Shown here piece after piece: positions 1 through 5,215 of a stretch of DNA of 5,217 nt (positions are counted from its first letter, which is position 1; each line of letters opens with the position of its first letter). The notes below the pieces were generated by a model. That model was not told the origin of the DNA and did no database searches. It worked only from the letters and a program-made list of their open reading frames with translations. The position numbers and the translations under genes were made by a program. Source of the DNA: Clostridia bacterium (GTDB lineage: Bacteria > Bacillota > Clostridia > Oscillospirales > CAG-272); contig JAFXFQ010000048.1 in the NCBI GenBank assembly GCA_017520365.1, forward strand, positions 1-5,217. The letters run 5' to 3'.

Positions 1-879
1 CACAAGGGAGTCCTCGTGCTCGATGGACATAACCTTATCGTAGCCTACAAGACGGAGGGCGGAGCAGATATCCTTCCACCACTTCTGGTCGTGACCGTAA
101 CCTACTGCACGGAATACCCATGCGCGGTTAAGTTCGTCGCCGTAGTGCTTTGTATCAAGAACACCGTTTACAGATGTATTGATATCGTCGATCTTTGTAT
201 CCTTTGCGTGGAAGTGATAGATAGCATCGCCGAGGTAACGGATAGCTGCAACGGGGTCGATTCCCTGCCATACGAGGTGGGAGGGGTCAAAGTTTGCACC
301 GAGGGTGGGACCAACTGCGTTTCTCAGCTTCATAAGTGTTTCGGGGTTATATACACAGAAGCCGGGGTGCATCTCAAATGCGATCTTCTTAACACCGTGA
401 GCCTCTGCAAATGCTGCAGTCTCCTTCCAGTAAGGAATGAGGACCTGGTTCCACTGATAATCAAGAACTCCGAGGAAGTCATCGGGCCATGCGCAGGTTG
501 CCCAGTTGGGAGTCTTATCCTCGGGAGAGCCACCGGGGCATCCGGAGAATGTGATAACTGTATCAACGCCAACCTTCTCAGCGAGGAGAACAGCGTTTAT
601 GAAGTCCTTATGGAAGGACTCAGCGATAGCTTTATCGGGGTGAACGGGGTTACCGTGGCAAGCGAGAGCCGCAAGCTCAATATCGTATTTTTCAAAAAGG
701 CCGAGCCACTCCTTAAGAGCCGCCTCGTCTGCGAGGAGCCTTTCAGGGTCGCAATGAGCCTTACCGGGAAAGCCGCCTGCACCGATCTCTACTGCCTGAA
801 CGCCGAGACCCTTGAGCTTTGCAAGGGTATCTTCAAGGGAGAGATTTGCATAAAGATTTGCAAGTACGCAAAGTTTCAT
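1..879 (-). CDS. Sugar phosphate isomerase/epimerase-like TIM-barrel protein (AP_endonuc_2 / xylose-isomerase-like), 3' end beyond window
   Basis: I translated this frame from the minus strand. It is open from an ATG at 879-877 to the window edge (293 codons, no stop), so the C-terminus is missing, probably by only a few tens of residues. Seen: the N-terminal strand MKLCVLANLY, then VEIGAGGFPG (about 30-39), CHGNP (74-78), IAFEMHPG (166-173), ANFDPSHLVW (195-204), YHFHAKD (221-227) and SIEHED (285-290). E169, D198, H224 and E287 fall at the positions where this superfamily places its divalent metal ligands. Known: the family isomerises, epimerises or eliminates keto-sugars and inositols in the cytoplasm. 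Such genes commonly sit beside Gfo/Idh/MocA oxidoreductases, as one does here 125 bp upstream, probably in the same transcript. A modest GAAAGG ribosome binding site (891-896) lies 11 nt before the ATG. The exact substrate cannot be read from the sequence. A 3-keto-glycoside epimerase or lyase role (YcjR-like) is an inference. Confidence 0.88.
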   Translation of the reverse strand, partial: MKLCVLANLYANLSLEDTLAKLKGLGVQAVEIGAGGFPGKAHCDPERLLADEAALKEWLGLFEKYDIELAALACHGNPVHPDKAIAESFHKDFINAVLLAEKVGVDTVITFSGCPGGSPEDKTPNWATCAWPDDFLGVLDYQWNQVLIPYWKETAAFAEAHGVKKIAFEMHPGFCVYNPETLMKLRNAVGPTLGANFDPSHLVWQGIDPVAAIRYLGDAIYHFHAKDTKIDDINTSVNGVLDTKHYGDELNRAWVFRAVGYGHDQKWWKDICSALRLVGYDKVMSIEHEDSLV

Positions 880-906
880 AACATTAAAAACCTTTCAAAA
901 TGGACA

Positions 907-934
907 CACCCGTGTACCAGAAGGCACACGGGTG
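907..934 (-). other. Intercistronic hairpin between oxidoreductase and TIM-barrel gene
   Basis: A perfect 9-bp inverted repeat, CACCCGTGT (907-915) and ACACGGGTG (926-934), surrounds a 10-nt loop. Two further pairs can form inside it (917-918 with 923-924), leaving an AGAA or TTCT tetraloop. On the transcribed minus strand the stem is followed by TGTCCATTTTG, which is not a proper U-tract. I therefore do not call it a strong terminator. It ends 10 nt before the ribosome binding site of the next gene, so it is more likely an mRNA-stabilising, processing or partial-attenuation hairpin. An AT-only palindrome (938-952, AATTAAT arms) lies immediately upstream in the transcript. Confidence 0.6.
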
Positions 935-1004
935 CTGAATTAATTATTAATTAGTTGATAAAAGCAGTATTATCTGTCGTTTTTACTTGGCAGATACTCC
1001 CGAC

Positions 1005-2093
1005 TTAGTTAAAATAAACTGCCTTACCTGTCTTTGCAGACTCGTAGATACCCTCAAGGATCTGAGTTACAACATATGCCTGCTCGGGAAGTACAAGGGG
1101 ATCTGTATCGTCGATGATGCAATGGATCCACTGATATGCTTCTCTCTCGTGAGGAGCACCGCCTGCGTTACCGGAGTAGAAGTCTACGCCGCCGACATCA
1201 AGGTCAATGTTCTTTACGAACATTCTGTTGTTATCAACGCCGTTGATACGGAGACCGTTTACCATATCCGCACCACCCTGGGTACCGCAGAGAGTTGTCT
1301 TTGCCTCTCTTACGTCAAGAGAGTTGAGAGCCCATGCGGACTCGAGAACGATGGTAGCACCGTTTTCCATTACAACGAAGCCGAACGCAGAGTCCTCAAC
1401 TGTGAACTCGTCGGGATTCCAGTCGCCGCAAGCATTTGCTGTCTGTGTCTGGTAGCGGAACTTATGATAAGTTGTACCTACACAGTACTTGGGCTTATAG
1501 TTGTTCATTGTCCAGAGAGTGAGGTCGAGAGCGTGTGTTCCGATATCGATGAGGGGACCGCCACCCTGCTCCTCTTCCTTAAGAAATACGCCCCAGGTGG
1601 GAACGAAACGACGACGAATAGCGTGTGCCTTTGCATAGTAGATCTCGCCGAGGTCACCGCGGTCACAAATATCCTTAAGATAGAGAGAATCGGGTCTCTG
1701 ACGGTTCTGATAACCGATAGAGAGCTTCTTGCCTGTTCTCTTAGCAGCCTCAAGCATCTTGAGAGCCTCTGCGGAGTTGATAGCCATGGGCTTCTCGCAC
1801 ATTACGTGCTTGCCTGCCTCAAGAGCATCAACTGTGATAAAGCTGTGGGAGATGTTGGGAGTACATACGTGAACTACGTCAATAGACTCATCTGCAAGAA
1901 GGTCCTTATAGTTCTCATAGAACTTTGCGTCTGCAGTACCGTAAGCCTTGCATGCCGCTTCTGCTCTTTCAACGATGATATCGCAGAATGCAACCATCTC
2001 TACCTCGGGTACAGTCTTGAGGCCGGGAAGGTGCTTTCCGTTAGCGATACCGCCGCAGCCGATGATACCAACTCTTACTTTTCCGTTTACCAT
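1005..2093 (-). CDS. Gfo/Idh/MocA family NAD(P)-dependent oxidoreductase
   Basis: The 362-residue protein has the usual length for this family and is expected to be a soluble cytoplasmic sugar or inositol dehydrogenase. Seen: an N-terminal Rossmann fold with VGIIGCGGIA (8-17, the GxGxxA dinucleotide motif) and D38 at the end of the second strand, which usually favours NAD(H) over NADP(H). VCTPN (76-80) follows, then the hallmark EKPMA (100-104) with K101. The C-terminal alpha/beta substrate domain contains GGGPLIDIGTHALDL (177-191), in which D183 and H187 match the family's catalytic Asp and His positions. The start is supported by a GGAGGA site (2102-2107) 8 nt upstream. The gene has its own promoter about 70-100 bp upstream and is followed by a TIM-barrel isomerase. 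Known family members oxidise a sugar hydroxyl, often at C3, or work redox-neutrally as in 2,7-anhydro-Neu5Ac conversion. The substrate here is unknown. Confidence 0.93.
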   Translation of the reverse strand: MVNGKVRVGIIGCGGIANGKHLPGLKTVPEVEMVAFCDIIVERAEAACKAYGTADAKFYENYKDLLADESIDVVHVCTPNISHSFITVDALEAGKHVMCEKPMAINSAEALKMLEAAKRTGKKLSIGYQNRQRPDSLYLKDICDRGDLGEIYYAKAHAIRRRFVPTWGVFLKEEEQGGGPLIDIGTHALDLTLWTMNNYKPKYCVGTTYHKFRYQTQTANACGDWNPDEFTVEDSAFGFVVMENGATIVLESAWALNSLDVREAKTTLCGTQGGADMVNGLRINGVDNNRMFVKNIDLDVGGVDFYSGNAGGAPHEREAYQWIHCIIDDTDPLVLPEQAYVVTQILEGIYESAKTGKAVYFN

Positions 2094-2101
2094 GGGATTA
2101 G

Positions 2102-2107
2102 TCCTCC
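2102..2107 (-). promoter_or_regulatory. Ribosome binding site of the oxidoreductase
   Basis: GGAGGA on the minus strand, 8 nt before the ATG at 2093. It is a near-perfect Shine-Dalgarno sequence and decides this start. Confidence 0.85.
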
Positions 2108-2161
2108 GTTAATATAATTTTTTTAATAACTTACTTGTGAAAATTGCATAGTTATATTTCT

Positions 2162-2190
2162 ATTTTATAGTAACAAATCAATGATTTCAA
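2162..2190 (-). promoter_or_regulatory. Sigma-A-type promoter for the oxidoreductase / TIM-barrel unit
   Basis: On the minus strand a -35 box TTGAAA (2190-2185) and a -10 box TAAAAT (2167-2162) are separated by exactly 17 bp. Initiation would be near 2155, giving a leader of about 60 nt before the ATG at 2093. The surrounding DNA is very AT-rich, with A-tracts upstream on the minus strand that could act as an UP element. The boxes are clear, but transcription from them is inferred. Confidence 0.7.
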
Positions 2191-2215
2191 GTTTTTTTTG
2201 CGATTTTTTCAATAT

Positions 2216-2238
2216 ATTTCCAATATCGTGATTTCCAA
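2216..2238. repeat. 8-bp direct repeat upstream of the oxidoreductase promoter
   Basis: ATTTCCAA occurs at 2216-2223 and again at 2231-2238, a 15-bp period. The pair lies about 25-50 bp upstream of the -35 box. Directly repeated half-sites in that position could bind an activator, but the region is AT-rich and chance is possible. Confidence 0.4.
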
Positions 2239-2315
2239 CAAAACACATATACCATATTTTGTGCTTTTGACTATTGGGTTATTCAGTTAATCAGAAAAAC
2301 AGACCATAAATTTCA

Positions 2316-2374
2316 TTTGGTGCACTACCCGATCATTGCAGAGGCGACCATTGGTCGCCCTACATTGCACCAAA
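2316..2374. repeat. Nested palindromic element, REP/MITE-like
   Basis: The outer inverted repeat TTTGGTGCA (2316-2324) and TGCACCAAA (2366-2374) is a perfect 9 bp. It encloses an inner perfect 8-bp inverted repeat, GGCGACCA (2343-2350) and TGGTCGCC (2352-2359), around a single T. The inner arms extend imperfectly as TGCAG against CTACA. The core resembles the GTAGGGGCGACC-type palindromes that I recall as common intergenic repeats in gut Clostridia; this is recollection and was not searched. It overlaps the 3' part of a transposase remnant of the class that mobilises REP palindromes. On the minus strand GAAATTAT and GAAATTTAT lie just outside the two outer arms, a possible imperfect target duplication. 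Confidence 0.7.
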
Positions 2375-2471
2375 AATAATTTCGTCTTTCTTGCGTACAT
2401 ATCGTAAGGAAATAACCACCGCAAGAACTGTAATCGTATTTTTTAAGACGTATCTCTTTTCGTTTTTCCAT
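2325..2471 (-). pseudogene. Truncated REP-associated tyrosine transposase (RAYT, Y1/IS200-like), N-terminal fragment
   Basis: A 48-codon frame starts at the ATG at 2471-2469 and stops at TAG (2327-2325). Its product contains IRLKKYDYSSCGGYFLTICT (residues 7-26) followed by QERRNYF. This is the characteristic start of RAYT/TnpA_REP proteins, which have the pattern R-(L)-x-x-Y-D-Y-x-x-x-G-x-Y-F-x-T-I-C-T-x-x-R. Full family members are roughly 150-250 residues. The HUH metal-binding histidines and catalytic Tyr are absent, and I found no continuation in any frame before the next promoter, so the gene is dead. The last dozen codons run through the palindrome at 2316-2374. The start lies 16 nt past the sialidase-operon terminator stem, with only a weak GGAAAG site before it. 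RAYTs normally nick and join REP hairpins. Here a degraded copy and a hairpin remain together. Confidence 0.72.
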
Positions 2472-2487
2472 ATTACAATACTTTCCA

Positions 2488-2515
2488 AAAACCGCAGGGT
2501 TTCCCCTGCGGTTTT
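2488..2515 (-). terminator. Rho-independent terminator of the sialidase-like operon
   Basis: A 12-bp stem (2488-2499 with 2504-2515) has the core CCGCAGGG/CCCTGCGG and, on the transcribed strand, a GAAA tetraloop. The 3' strand of the stem runs into a TTTTT tract. It begins 7 nt after the stop codon of the second sialidase-like gene. The A/T-flanked stem could also work weakly in the plus direction. Confidence 0.92.
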
Positions 2516-2522
2516 AAAGAGA

Positions 2523-3644
2523 TCACTTATTCAGCTTCCACTTTGTCCAGAGGATACTTGTATGCCAGTCCTCGGGGAGTGCCTGATAATAGATGGTATA
2601 AAGAGATCCGTCCGGCAGCTCAACTGTTGCGGGATAGCCCATATCACGCTGGCCCTCGTAGTTGATATTATCGTTCAGGACATAATCCTCCTCCCACGTC
2701 TCGCCGCCGTCGTAGCTTACCACTGCTCTTTCGGAGATCTGACCCCAGGTACGGCAGGAGTAGCTGCAAATTACGGCGCCTGAGGAATGCACCATAAAAT
2801 GAGGAGGCATTCCGTCAACGCCTATGCATTTAGGTGTGCTCCACGTTTTACCCTTATCATCTGAATACGTAACGTATACGGAATCGCCGGGGGCATCCTT
2901 TCTGCCGTTTACACGGATACCACCGAGAATTCTTCCGCTCGGCAGCTCTATCTGATGAGCCTCATACATCTGGCCATAGTCACAGTCCTCACCCATTGGG
3001 ACCTGACCTGCATACTCCCACGTCTCGCCGTCGTCTATGCTTGTATAGCAAACAAAATCGTTATCATAGGCATAATCGGGCTCGAATCTCTTACCCATAT
3101 AAACAAGGGTACCGTCCTTACAGCGGCAGGGGCCATGAGGTGAGTGGACGTTAAGTCGTACTCTTTTGCCCCAGGTCACGCCGTTATCCTTGGAAACGCT
3201 TACATATGAGCCCTTTTCCTCGTTATACTCCTCATCGGTGAGGGTATGCCAATACTTGCTCCAGCCGTTCATCATTGCCTTATCGCCGGGGTTGAGCCAT
3301 GTCTGCTCCTGCATATGATCAAGGTAATTATCGTAATTATCCGTATACCAGGACATAAGCATTTTGCCGCCGCCAAGGTTAAGTATACCGGGGTCACGGT
3401 CATCTATTCTGGAATCGTAAACGACGATGGGGGGAGTCCACGTTTTACCCTGATTGAAACTCACCCACATAATATTCTTGCCTGCGTGGTCGACATGGGA
3501 CATACGAAGGCCTGATGCAACAGCATACATCCAGCCGTTATCGCCAACGGCAAGTGAAGGCCATGCGTTATACTTAAAGGGATTATGATCGTTTGTATAT
3601 CTATGCACTATACCGTGCTCAGCCTCAGGTCTGATAATTTTCAT
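2523..3644 (-). CDS. Sialidase-like BNR/Asp-box beta-propeller protein, copy 2
   Basis: This 373-residue protein has no signal peptide or membrane segment, so it is predicted to be cytoplasmic. Seen: Asp-box repeats (S-x-D/N-x-G-x-T-W) at 62-69, 151-158, 202-209, 261-268 and 310-317, as expected for a six-bladed sialidase propeller. YEAHQIELPSGRILGGIR (227-244) carries E228 and R244 and resembles the Glu-x(n)-L-x-D/S-G-R-L-L segment of sialidases. SYSCR (294-298) may supply a further Arg and GYPATVELPDGSLYTIYY (336-353) the Tyr. The FRIP-like position reads FKYNAWP, so K24 stands where the upstream copy has R24. The ATG overlaps the TGA of the upstream gene (ATGA), with GGAG 9 nt before it, indicating translational coupling. 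A terminator follows directly. The fold call is firm. Exo-sialidase activity is an inference, and K24 makes it less certain than for copy 1. Other glycosidase, lyase or binding roles are possible. Confidence 0.88.
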   Translation of the reverse strand: MKIIRPEAEHGIVHRYTNDHNPFKYNAWPSLAVGDNGWMYAVASGLRMSHVDHAGKNIMWVSFNQGKTWTPPIVVYDSRIDDRDPGILNLGGGKMLMSWYTDNYDNYLDHMQEQTWLNPGDKAMMNGWSKYWHTLTDEEYNEEKGSYVSVSKDNGVTWGKRVRLNVHSPHGPCRCKDGTLVYMGKRFEPDYAYDNDFVCYTSIDDGETWEYAGQVPMGEDCDYGQMYEAHQIELPSGRILGGIRVNGRKDAPGDSVYVTYSDDKGKTWSTPKCIGVDGMPPHFMVHSSGAVICSYSCRTWGQISERAVVSYDGGETWEEDYVLNDNINYEGQRDMGYPATVELPDGSLYTIYYQALPEDWHTSILWTKWKLNK

Positions 3645-4762
3645 TTATTTAAGCTCCATTTCGTATATAGAATGCTTGTATGCCAATCGTCGGGAAGTGC
3701 CTGATAATAAAGGGTAAGCAGTGAGCCGTCGGAAAGCTCTACCGTAGCAGGATAGCCCATATCGTGCTGCTTGTCTCTGTTGATCCTATCATCGAGAACG
3801 TAATCCTCGCTCCACGTCTCACCGTTATCATAACTGACCACGGCACGCTCGGACATAGTCTCCCAATTTCGGCAGCTATAGCTGAGAATAAGTGCTCCTG
3901 AGGAGTGGATCATAAAATGAGGGGGCATTCCGTCGATGCCGATGCATTTAGGTACTGTCCAAGTTTGACCCTTGTCGTCCGAATATGTGAGATAAGTGGA
4001 ATCAACAGGAGCCTCTGCTCTTCCGTTGACGCGGATAGCACCGAGAAGTCGGCCGCCGGGCAGCTCGATGATATGGGGCTCATGAACCTGATTGGGGGCA
4101 AGGTCTTCAAAATCGGGAACCTTACCGCAGAAATCCCATGTTCTTCCGCCGTCTATACTCTTCCAACACTCAACGTCGGGACCGTAAGGGTGCTCCTCCG
4201 TCATAGTTTTACCAAGGTAATATATAGTTCCGTCCTTTGCAACACAGGGACCGTGGGGGCTGGTTACAGGGACCCTGATATTCTCGCTCCAGGTCACGCC
4301 GTAGTCATCGGAAAGCTTAACGAAGCTTCCCCACTCCTCCTTAGCCTTCTCAGGTGGGAGCGTTTTCCAATAACCGCTCCAGCCGCTGATCATTGCCTTA
4401 TCGGAGGGGTGCATCCAATCCTGCTCCTGCATATGGTCAAGGTGATTCTCATAAACGCTGGTAAACCAGGACATCAGCATTTTGCCATTGCCGAGATAGA
4501 GGATTCCCGTATCACGGTCATCAAAGTTAGAGTCATTTACGATAACAGGTGGAGTCCAGCTTTCACCGTCATTAAAGCTCACCCACATAATGTTTTTACC
4601 GCAAGGGTCAACGTGGGAAAGTCTGAGTCCTGATGCTGTTGCATAAAGGACACCTCTGTCATCCTTACAAACAGTGGGCCACGCATTATATCTGAAGCAA
4701 TTATGCTCTGAGGGATATCTGTGCACCTCACCGTGCTTTTTTACGGGATCGATAACTATCAT
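3641..4762 (-). CDS. Sialidase-like BNR/Asp-box beta-propeller protein, copy 1
   Basis: This is the first gene of the operon, 373 residues long, without an export signal. Seen: five Asp-boxes at 62-69 (SFNDGESW), 151-158 (SDDYGVTW), 202-209 (SIDGGRTW), 261-268 (SDDKGQTW) and 310-317 (SYDNGETW). FRYNAWP (23-29) sits where sialidases have FRIP, so R24 is a candidate first Arg of the sialate-binding triad. SGLRLSHVD (44-52) could give the acid/base Asp (D52). HEPHIIELPGGRLLGAIR (227-244) offers E228 and R244, SYSCR (294-298) offers R298, and GYPATVELSDGSLLTLYY (336-353) a Tyr. Its hand alignment with the downstream copy is gap-free with 240 of 373 positions identical. The start is fixed by AGGAG (4770-4774) 7 nt upstream and a promoter just beyond. 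Family knowledge suggests a GH33-like exo-alpha-sialidase. The cytoplasmic location would imply that an imported glycoside is the substrate. Catalytic residue assignments come from motif position only. Confidence 0.88.
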   Translation of the reverse strand: MIVIDPVKKHGEVHRYPSEHNCFRYNAWPTVCKDDRGVLYATASGLRLSHVDPCGKNIMWVSFNDGESWTPPVIVNDSNFDDRDTGILYLGNGKMLMSWFTSVYENHLDHMQEQDWMHPSDKAMISGWSGYWKTLPPEKAKEEWGSFVKLSDDYGVTWSENIRVPVTSPHGPCVAKDGTIYYLGKTMTEEHPYGPDVECWKSIDGGRTWDFCGKVPDFEDLAPNQVHEPHIIELPGGRLLGAIRVNGRAEAPVDSTYLTYSDDKGQTWTVPKCIGIDGMPPHFMIHSSGALILSYSCRNWETMSERAVVSYDNGETWSEDYVLDDRINRDKQHDMGYPATVELSDGSLLTLYYQALPDDWHTSILYTKWSLNK

Positions 4763-4769
4763 AGCGATT

Positions 4770-4774
4770 CTCCT
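4770..4774 (-). promoter_or_regulatory. Ribosome binding site of sialidase-like copy 1
   Basis: AGGAG (within AGGAGAA) on the minus strand, 7 nt before the ATG at 4762. It supports that start. Confidence 0.82.
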
Positions 4775-4798
4775 GCTTTCTAATAAATATCTGTAATT

Positions 4799-4827
4799 AG
4801 TTTAGCATTTTAGCTCTGATCTGTCAA
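4799..4827 (-). promoter_or_regulatory. Sigma-A-type promoter of the sialidase-like operon
   Basis: On the minus strand a consensus -35 box TTGACA (4827-4822) and a -10 box TAAACT (4804-4799) are separated by 17 bp. A start near 4792 would give a leader of about 30 nt. Two imperfect tandem 8-mers lie over the -10 box and spacer (plus strand AGTTTAGC 4799-4806, ATTTTAGC 4807-4814), which could be an operator. I see no catabolite-control (cre) box. Confidence 0.78.
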
Positions 4828-4947
4828 GATTTGGGATAAAACAAAGGCAAGGATTTCATTAGGACAGCTTATAGCTTGCCCTTATTATCGTCACGCCGCC
4901 GTTTTTCCGCCCCGGATTAATCGGGAGATTAAAGGACAAAAAATCAG

Positions 4948-4969
4948 GGCTGTTGCAACCGCAACAGCC
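4948..4969 (-). terminator. Rho-independent terminator, probably for a minus-strand gene to the right
   Basis: A perfect 9-bp stem GGCTGTTGC (4948-4956) and GCAACAGCC (4961-4969) surrounds an AACC loop, extended by a G-U and an A-U pair. On the minus strand it is followed by CTGATTTTTTG, a T6 tract four bases after the stem. The plus-strand side has no T tract, so the minus orientation fits better. It would insulate the sialidase-like promoter at 4799-4827 from transcription entering from the right. Confidence 0.7.
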
Positions 4970-5068
4970 TTCAAACTGTCGAAAAAGGCGCAGACCGCAA
5001 AAGTGTCAAAACAAAGACAGCCAAGTTTTAGCTTTAACCGTAAAAGGTAATTCAACAAAAAACCAAAG

Positions 5069-5215
5069 TTATATTAAAGAAATCCCCTGATTATCAGGGG
5101 ATTTCAAGCTTTTCGCCCTTTCAAGCCCTGTCGTACCTTTGTACGCCGACGGCCTTGAAATGACGAAATCTGCATCCTTTACGACAGCCTGAGCCAGCTT
5201 GTCGATAACTTTATC
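5069..5215 (-). CDS. Possible C-terminal fragment of an unidentified protein, 5' end beyond window
   Basis: A minus-strand frame is open from the right edge to TAA (5071-5069), giving 48 residues. It begins DKVIDKLAQAVVKDADFVIS, which is protein-like (a plausible amphipathic helix then a strand) and uses codons similar to the neighbouring genes. The rest, from about residue 21, overlaps two inverted repeats and looks like read-through of non-coding DNA or a repeat-derived tail. I do not recognise a family. An alternative plus-strand frame across 5160-5217 (DEICILYDSLSQLVDNF) is also open but has no ATG inside the window. A gene tail is favoured because two hairpins that could end transcription follow on the minus strand, but the evidence is thin. 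Confidence 0.3.
   Translation of the reverse strand, partial: DKVIDKLAQAVVKDADFVISRPSAYKGTTGLERAKSLKSPDNQGISLI
5079..5105. terminator. 12-bp hairpin, possible terminator
   Basis: The perfect inverted repeat GAAATCCCCTGA (5079-5090) and TCAGGGGATTTC (5094-5105) has a TTA loop. On the minus strand it is followed by TTTAATATAAC, a short T-run broken by A. On the plus strand it is followed by AAGCTTTTCG. It overlaps the last codons of the possible right-edge gene. The stem is unambiguous, while its direction and terminator role are less sure. Confidence 0.6.
5119..5160. repeat. Long imperfect inverted repeat with GTAC-CTTT-GTAC tip
   Basis: TTTCAAG (5119-5125) pairs with CTTGAAA (5154-5160). 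CTGTC (5128-5132) pairs with GACGG (5148-5152) with one G-U. GTAC (5133-5136) pairs with GTAC (5141-5144) around a CTTT loop. The bulges are asymmetric. TTTCAAGC also occurs as a direct repeat at 5102-5109 and 5119-5126. It may be a mobile or intergenic palindromic repeat, since its position inside a weak reading frame argues against a normal coding sequence there. Confidence 0.5.

Noticed and set aside
16..954. Long plus-strand open frame opposite the TIM-barrel gene
   Set aside because: Its product is Cys/Val-rich and unlike any family, whereas the minus strand gives a coherent TIM-barrel protein with metal ligands in order and a plausible ribosome binding site. It is an antisense shadow.
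987..2117. 376-codon plus-strand open frame
   Set aside because: It is the antisense shadow of the oxidoreductase, which has its Rossmann and EKP motifs, Shine-Dalgarno sequence and promoter on the minus strand.
2115..2141. Tiny minus-strand upstream frame (MQFSQVSY) in the oxidoreductase leader
   Set aside because: It has no Shine-Dalgarno sequence and is too short to distinguish from chance in AT-rich DNA.
2239..2315. Search for a frameshifted continuation of the RAYT gene, including HUH histidines
   Set aside because: All three minus-strand frames close quickly and none shows an H-x-H motif or family similarity, so the gene is truncated rather than merely frameshifted.
2391..2783. 130-codon plus-strand open frame
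   Set aside because: It crosses the terminator and runs antisense into the sialidase-like gene. The product has no recognisable motif.
3905..4633. 242-codon plus-strand open frame
   Set aside because: It is fully antisense to sialidase-like copy 1, with no domain or start signal.
4844..4883. AAGGCAAG ... CTTGCCCTT near-inverted repeat upstream of the sialidase-operon promoter
   Set aside because: The arms are short and need a bulge, the loop is long, and there is no supporting context.
4911..4925. GATTAATC palindrome flanked by CCC and GGG
   Set aside because: It is an 8-bp palindrome with an offset extension. Without a second copy or a nearby promoter I cannot separate it from chance.
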